Below, one piece after another: positions 60,762-64,000 of a DNA stretch of 64,000 nt. The stretch lies in the NCBI RefSeq assembly GCF_000763055.1, contig NZ_KN214135.1, positions 514,290 to 578,289 of the forward strand. The letters are read 5' to 3'. How positions within the stretch are numbered: position 1 is the stretch's first letter; every line of letters starts with the position of its first letter. Source of the DNA: Collinsella sp. 4_8_47FAA. Its GTDB lineage: Bacteria; Actinomycetota; Coriobacteriia; Coriobacteriales; Coriobacteriaceae. A program made the translations under genes and the position numbers. The notes under the pieces are model-generated. The model saw nothing but the letters and a program-made list of their open reading frames with translations, did not search any database and was not told the origin of the DNA.

Positions 60762-62369
60762 CTAGTGCCTAAAATGCCTGGCACCCGTGAAGACCATCGC
60801 AATGCCGTGCTCGTTGCAAGCCTGGATGCTCTCGTCGTCGCGCTTGGAGCCGCCGGGCTGAATGATGCAGGTCACGCCGTGTGCAGCAAGCACGTCGACA
60901 TTGTCGCGGAACGGGAAGAACGCGTCGCTTGCACAGGCAAAGCCGCCCTTCTCCACGCCCTCGCGCTCGCAGAAGTCCTCGGCGCGCTCGCAGGCAAGCA
61001 GCGCAGAGTCAACGCGGTTAGGCTGACCCGGGCCCATGCCAATGCCGGCCTTGCCCTTGGAGACCAGGATGGCGTTGGACTTAACGCCCTTGCAGACCTT
61101 CCAAGCAAACTCGAGCTCGGCCATCTCGGCATCGGTGGGCTTGCGGTCGGTGGGGAACGTAAAGGTCGCGGGATCCTCGGTCACGTGGTCGACTTCCTGC
61201 ACCAGCATGCCGCCGTCGATGGAGCGCAGCTCCACCTGGGCGCCGTGGTCCACGCCGCCGGTGGCCAGCACGCGCAGGTTGGGGCGCTTGGCCATGCGCT
61301 CGAGCGCCTCGTCGGTGTAGGTCGGGGCGATGATAACCTCGACGAACTGCTTGTTCTGATCGGCAAAGTGCTCGACCAGCTCATAGGGAACCTCGCGGTT
61401 GCAGGCGATGATGCCGCCAAAGGCGCTCTTGGGATCGCAGGCGAAGGCGCGGTCGTAAGCGGACGTAATGTCCTCGGCAACGGCGGAGCCGCAGGGGTTC
61501 TGGTGCTTGAGAATCACGCAGGCCGGCTCGTCGAACTCGCGGACCAGGTTCCAAGCGGCATCGGCATCCAGATAGTTGTTGTAGCTGAGCGGCTTGCCCT
61601 GGATCTGCTCGGAGCCAACGAGCGGGAACTGCGAGCTCGCGGTGTTCTCGCAGCCCTCGGCAAAGCGGTAGACCGTAGCCTTCTGCTGCGGGTTCTCGCC
61701 ATAGCGCAGGTCGTCGACCTTCTCCAGCGAGATCTCGAGCTTGGCAGAGGTGTCCGCCACGTCGCTTGCCTGGGCGGCAAGCCAACGGGAGATAGCCGTG
61801 TCGTAGGCGGCGGTGGTCTGGTAGACCTTCACCTGCAGGCGACGACGGGTGGAAAGCGTGGTGCAGCCACCGGTCTCGTGCATCTCGGCCAGGACGGCAT
61901 CATAGTCGGCCGGGTCGGAAATGACGGTAACGCTCGTGGCGTTCTTGGCAGCAGAGCGCAGCATGGAGGGACCACCGATGTCGATGTGCTCAATGGCATC
62001 CGCGAAGGTGACCTCGGGGTTGGCGACGGTCTTCTCGAACTCGTACAGGTTGACGACGACCAGGTCGATCAGCTTAATGCCGTGCTGAGCAGCCTCCTGC
62101 ATGTGCTGCTCGGAATCGCGGCGGGCCAGCAGCGCGCCGTGGACCTTGGGGTGCAGCGTCTTGACGCGGCCGTCCATCATCTCGGGATAGCCCGTGAACT
62201 CCTCGATGGGGGTTACGGGAACGCCCGCGTCCTCGATGGCACGAGCCGTGCCGCCCGTAGAGATGATCTCGACGCCAAAGTCGTCAACCAGCGTCCGTGC
62301 GAAATCGACGACACCCGTCTTATCGGTAACCGAGATCAACGCGCGTGCGATCTTCACATCAGATCCCAT
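60762..62369 (-). CDS. purH: Bifunctional AICAR formyltransferase / IMP cyclohydrolase
   Basis: A 535-residue enzyme for the last two steps of IMP synthesis. The N-terminal cyclohydrolase has [16 protein letters not shown], the STGGTAR phosphate loop and [16 protein letters not shown]. The C-terminal transformylase has [22 protein letters not shown] (Lys-His pair) and SAFGGIIA. It stands alone among purine genes here. Confidence 0.95.
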   Translation of the reverse strand: MGSDVKIARALISVTDKTGVVDFARTLVDDFGVEIISTGGTARAIEDAGVPVTPIEEFTGYPEMMDGRVKTLHPKVHGALLARRDSEQHMQEAAQHGIKLIDLVVVNLYEFEKTVANPEVTFADAIEHIDIGGPSMLRSAAKNATSVTVISDPADYDAVLAEMHETGGCTTLSTRRRLQVKVYQTTAAYDTAISRWLAAQASDVADTSAKLEISLEKVDDLRYGENPQQKATVYRFAEGCENTASSQFPLVGSEQIQGKPLSYNNYLDADAAWNLVREFDEPACVILKHQNPCGSAVAEDITSAYDRAFACDPKSAFGGIIACNREVPYELVEHFADQNKQFVEVIIAPTYTDEALERMAKRPNLRVLATGGVDHGAQVELRSIDGGMLVQEVDHVTEDPATFTFPTDRKPTDAEMAELEFAWKVCKGVKSNAILVSKGKAGIGMGPGQPNRVDSALLACERAEDFCEREGVEKGGFACASDAFFPFRDNVDVLAAHGVTCIIQPGGSKRDDESIQACNEHGIAMVFTGARHFRH

Positions 62370-62646
62370 GCAGTCCTCCTGTCTGGTACGCCGCCGTGCT
62401 CTGTGAGTCGGTGATACGTCGATCTGCAGCGCTCGCGCAGCGGCATTGAAAATACTGATTCAATGTAGCGCATCGAGCGCGACGTTGCACCCCGCAACGG
62501 GCGCATGTGCAGAAAAAGTTTGCGAGCGGAGGGGATGGGCATGGCACCGGGCACGGTGAGTTCATGGAACACAGGGGCACCATAATTAGATGCCATTGGC
62601 GTGGTAGAACTGTGCTCGATATGCATCCGCAAAAGAAAGAGGCACC

Positions 62647-63288
62647 ATGGTCTCGCGGGTTCTCTACCGACCGTTTGATACCGAAGACTTCGACGCCATC
62701 GCGCTGATTCTGCAGCAGCTTTGGCATAACAATTCGGATAACGATGAGTACAACCGCCTTGAGGCCGCGTGCGACCTCGCCTATTGCCTTTCGTCGTCGA
62801 CGTTTTCACAGGTTGCCGTAATCGACGGTCAGGCGCGTGGCATTTCGCTCGCGCGTGCGGGACAGAGCTCCGGCGCCACTATCAACGAGCATTGGATGGA
62901 TACCGAACGCGCGCTGCTATCGCAGATGCGTGAGCTAGAGCCCGATGCGTGCGCCGAGTATCTCTCGTTTGTGCGCGCAACCATCCGAACCAACAACCGC
63001 CTGCTCGAGAGCAGCCCGTTGCCGCACGACAACGAGGTCATGCTGCTTGCCGTGGATCGCGATGTCCATGGCCTGGGCGTTGGCACGGTTCTGCTCGATG
63101 CCGCCGTCTCGCACCTGTCCTCGCTTGGAGCGACGAGGGCGCACCTGTACACCGACTCCAACTGCTCGTGGAAGTTCTACGAGCTGCACGGCTTTAAGCG
63201 CACGGCCACGCACCGCGCCAACCGCGAAGAGCGCCGTCACGACATGCCGCGCGAAAGCTTCCTCTACGAACTCGACCTAACAGCCTAA
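62647..63288 (+). CDS. GNAT-family N-acetyltransferase
   Basis: A 213-residue acetyltransferase. The acetyl-CoA motif is VDRDVHGLGVGTVLLDAA. An earlier strand-helix region and the late YTDSNCSWKFYELHGFKR (motif B) fit a GNAT fold. The acceptor is unknown. AAAGAGGCACC precedes the ATG. It diverges from purH. Confidence 0.85.
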   Translation: MVSRVLYRPFDTEDFDAIALILQQLWHNNSDNDEYNRLEAACDLAYCLSSSTFSQVAVIDGQARGISLARAGQSSGATINEHWMDTERALLSQMRELEPDACAEYLSFVRATIRTNNRLLESSPLPHDNEVMLLAVDRDVHGLGVGTVLLDAAVSHLSSLGATRAHLYTDSNCSWKFYELHGFKRTATHRANREERRHDMPRESFLYELDLTA

Positions 63289-63290
63289 AC

Positions 63291-63379
63291 CCGGCAGTTA
63301 GGGACGTTCCTTTTAATATGAGCAGGACATTGTCAAGAGGCAAAATCGGGCCTGGCCCCAACGATATGGGGTCAGGCCC
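63291..63379. repeat. Half copy of the GGCAGTTAGGG repeat and a GGGCCTGGCCCC hairpin
   Basis: CCGGCAGTTAGGGACGTTCC (63291-63310) lacks its right arm, unlike 34748-34805. GGGCCTGGCCCC (63348-63359) pairs with GGGGTCAGGCCC (63368-63379). The hairpin may end the acetyltransferase transcript. Confidence 0.65.
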
Positions 63380-63632
63380 TCTCCCTATATCAGCCCGTCC
63401 GCGGCGACCTCGGCGTGTCTTACCGACGCTCGTCTTTGCAGTTTAATATCCGCCCGCGGCGATCTCTCGCTGGGCAATCCGTTGCTACGGCTGAGGCTTC
63501 TTCGTCGAACCGACAGTCTGTGCACGCGTGTGGCGCCCTGGGCGCTCGCAGAAAAGGGACCTGAGGTTCGCCTCAACGGCTTCGGATCGAACCGCTTCCG
63601 GGGTGACTGGCTTATGTGCGGGGGACCGCCCC
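63380..63632. other. Non-coding flank of the IS110 element
   Basis: I see no ORF that looks coding. The GGGGGACCGCCCCC run near 63619-63632 adjoins the transposase stop. The element end cannot be placed, because IS110 members lack clear terminal repeats. Confidence 0.4.
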
Positions 63633-64000
63633 CTACGCCTCCTCGGCCATGAGGCCGACCGCCCACACCCAGCAGGCGAGCTCGCGCGCCGTGGCCACGT
63701 TCGCCTTGTTGCCGTGGACCCCGCGCGCGAGCAGCGCCTCCCGCCTCTCGACCAGCCTCCGCACGCCCTTGGCGGCATGCCTGCGGGCGACCCGGTCCGG
63801 GGCCTGGCCCCTGGCGAGGCCCTTCGGCCGCCCCGAGCACGTCAGGTAGTGCCACGCGGCCTCGACCAGCGTCTTCCTCAGGTGCTTGTTGCCGGCCTTG
63901 GTGATCGCGCCCCTGCGGTCGCTCTCCCCGCTGGAGTGCTCGGAGGGCGTCAGGCCGACCCACGCCGCGAACGAGCGGGCATTCCCGAACCTCGAGAACT
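63633..64000 (-). mobile_element. IS110-family transposase, C-terminal part (cut by the window edge)
   Basis: Reading leftward from the edge, about 121 codons end at TAG (63633-63635). They contain the Transposase_20 region: FAAWVGLTPSEHSSGESDRR, then GAITKAGNKHLRKTLVEAAW. A Lys/Arg-rich end follows, with LACWVWAVGLMAEEA at the C-terminus. IS110 enzymes are DEDD transposases that use a bridge RNA; the DEDD domain lies beyond the edge. Codon use is more GC-extreme than in neighbours, consistent with acquisition. Confidence 0.88.

Overview
The window looks like chromosomal DNA of a gut Coriobacteriia bacterium, most likely Collinsella (C. aerofaciens-like). I infer this from high-GC coding sequence, many sugar phosphotransferase (PTS) operons, a lac-PTS/phospho-beta-galactosidase route, TatA/TatC with HypA/HypB, and many short extragenic palindromes. 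No 16S or other taxonomic marker is present, so the assignment is an inference. One tRNA-Thr gene is present. I saw no CRISPR array, prophage or replication origin. The right edge runs into the 3' part of an IS110-type transposase gene.

Region 1 (1-18.3 kb) is a galactoside / N-acetylgalactosamine island. A LacI-type repressor, cut by the left edge, diverges from lacE (EIICB) and lacG (6-phospho-beta-galactosidase). A DeoR-type regulator and galM follow. Next come an isolated EIIB-like gene that lacks the phosphorylatable histidine, tRNA-Thr, a YhcH protein, a 3' fragment of a second nagA, tagatose-6-phosphate kinase (lacC), a LacX-like epimerase and a flavodoxin. A leftward GalNAc set comes last: EIIA-yajC-EIIB-EIIC-EIID, a GntR/UTRA regulator, agaS and nagA. 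LacG supplies galactose-6-P and AgaS supplies tagatose-6-P, and LacC takes tagatose-6-P to the bisphosphate. The galactose-6-P isomerase (LacAB), the aldolase (LacD/GatY) and a lac EIIA next to lacE are not in the window.

Region 2 (18.3-32.2 kb) is mostly leftward housekeeping: a SurA-like membrane protein, isocitrate dehydrogenase, a HEAT-repeat protein, a dehydrogenase with a His/Cys-rich tail, DegV, long-form HPF, a solute-binding lipoprotein, a candidate nuclease-fold protein, ComF, and the tmk-holB-ricT operon. Region 3 (32.4-45.3 kb) holds a class A beta-lactamase-like Tat lipoprotein, a zinc-ribbon membrane protein, an archaeal-like topoisomerase IA with a Lys/Thr tail, hypB-hypA-tatC-tatA, a STAS protein, a class Ie aminotransferase, nhaA and ppaC.

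Region 4 (45.4-52.4 kb) is a beta-glucoside PTS operon (GH1, EIIC, EIIB, EIIA) with a downstream ROK glucokinase, a divergent GntR regulator and manA. Region 5 (52.4-64 kb) carries pcrA, uppP, a universal stress protein, a BceRS-like two-component pair, an uncharacterised protein, purH and a GNAT acetyltransferase.

The intergenic DNA is unusual. It carries several families of palindromic elements. The most striking are two convergent 130-bp nested palindromes flanking a terminator between manA and pcrA: their inner cores are conserved while both stems differ by compensated changes. There are also two 215-234-bp elements with related terminal inverted repeats and a 152-bp element with perfect 25-bp terminal inverted repeats.
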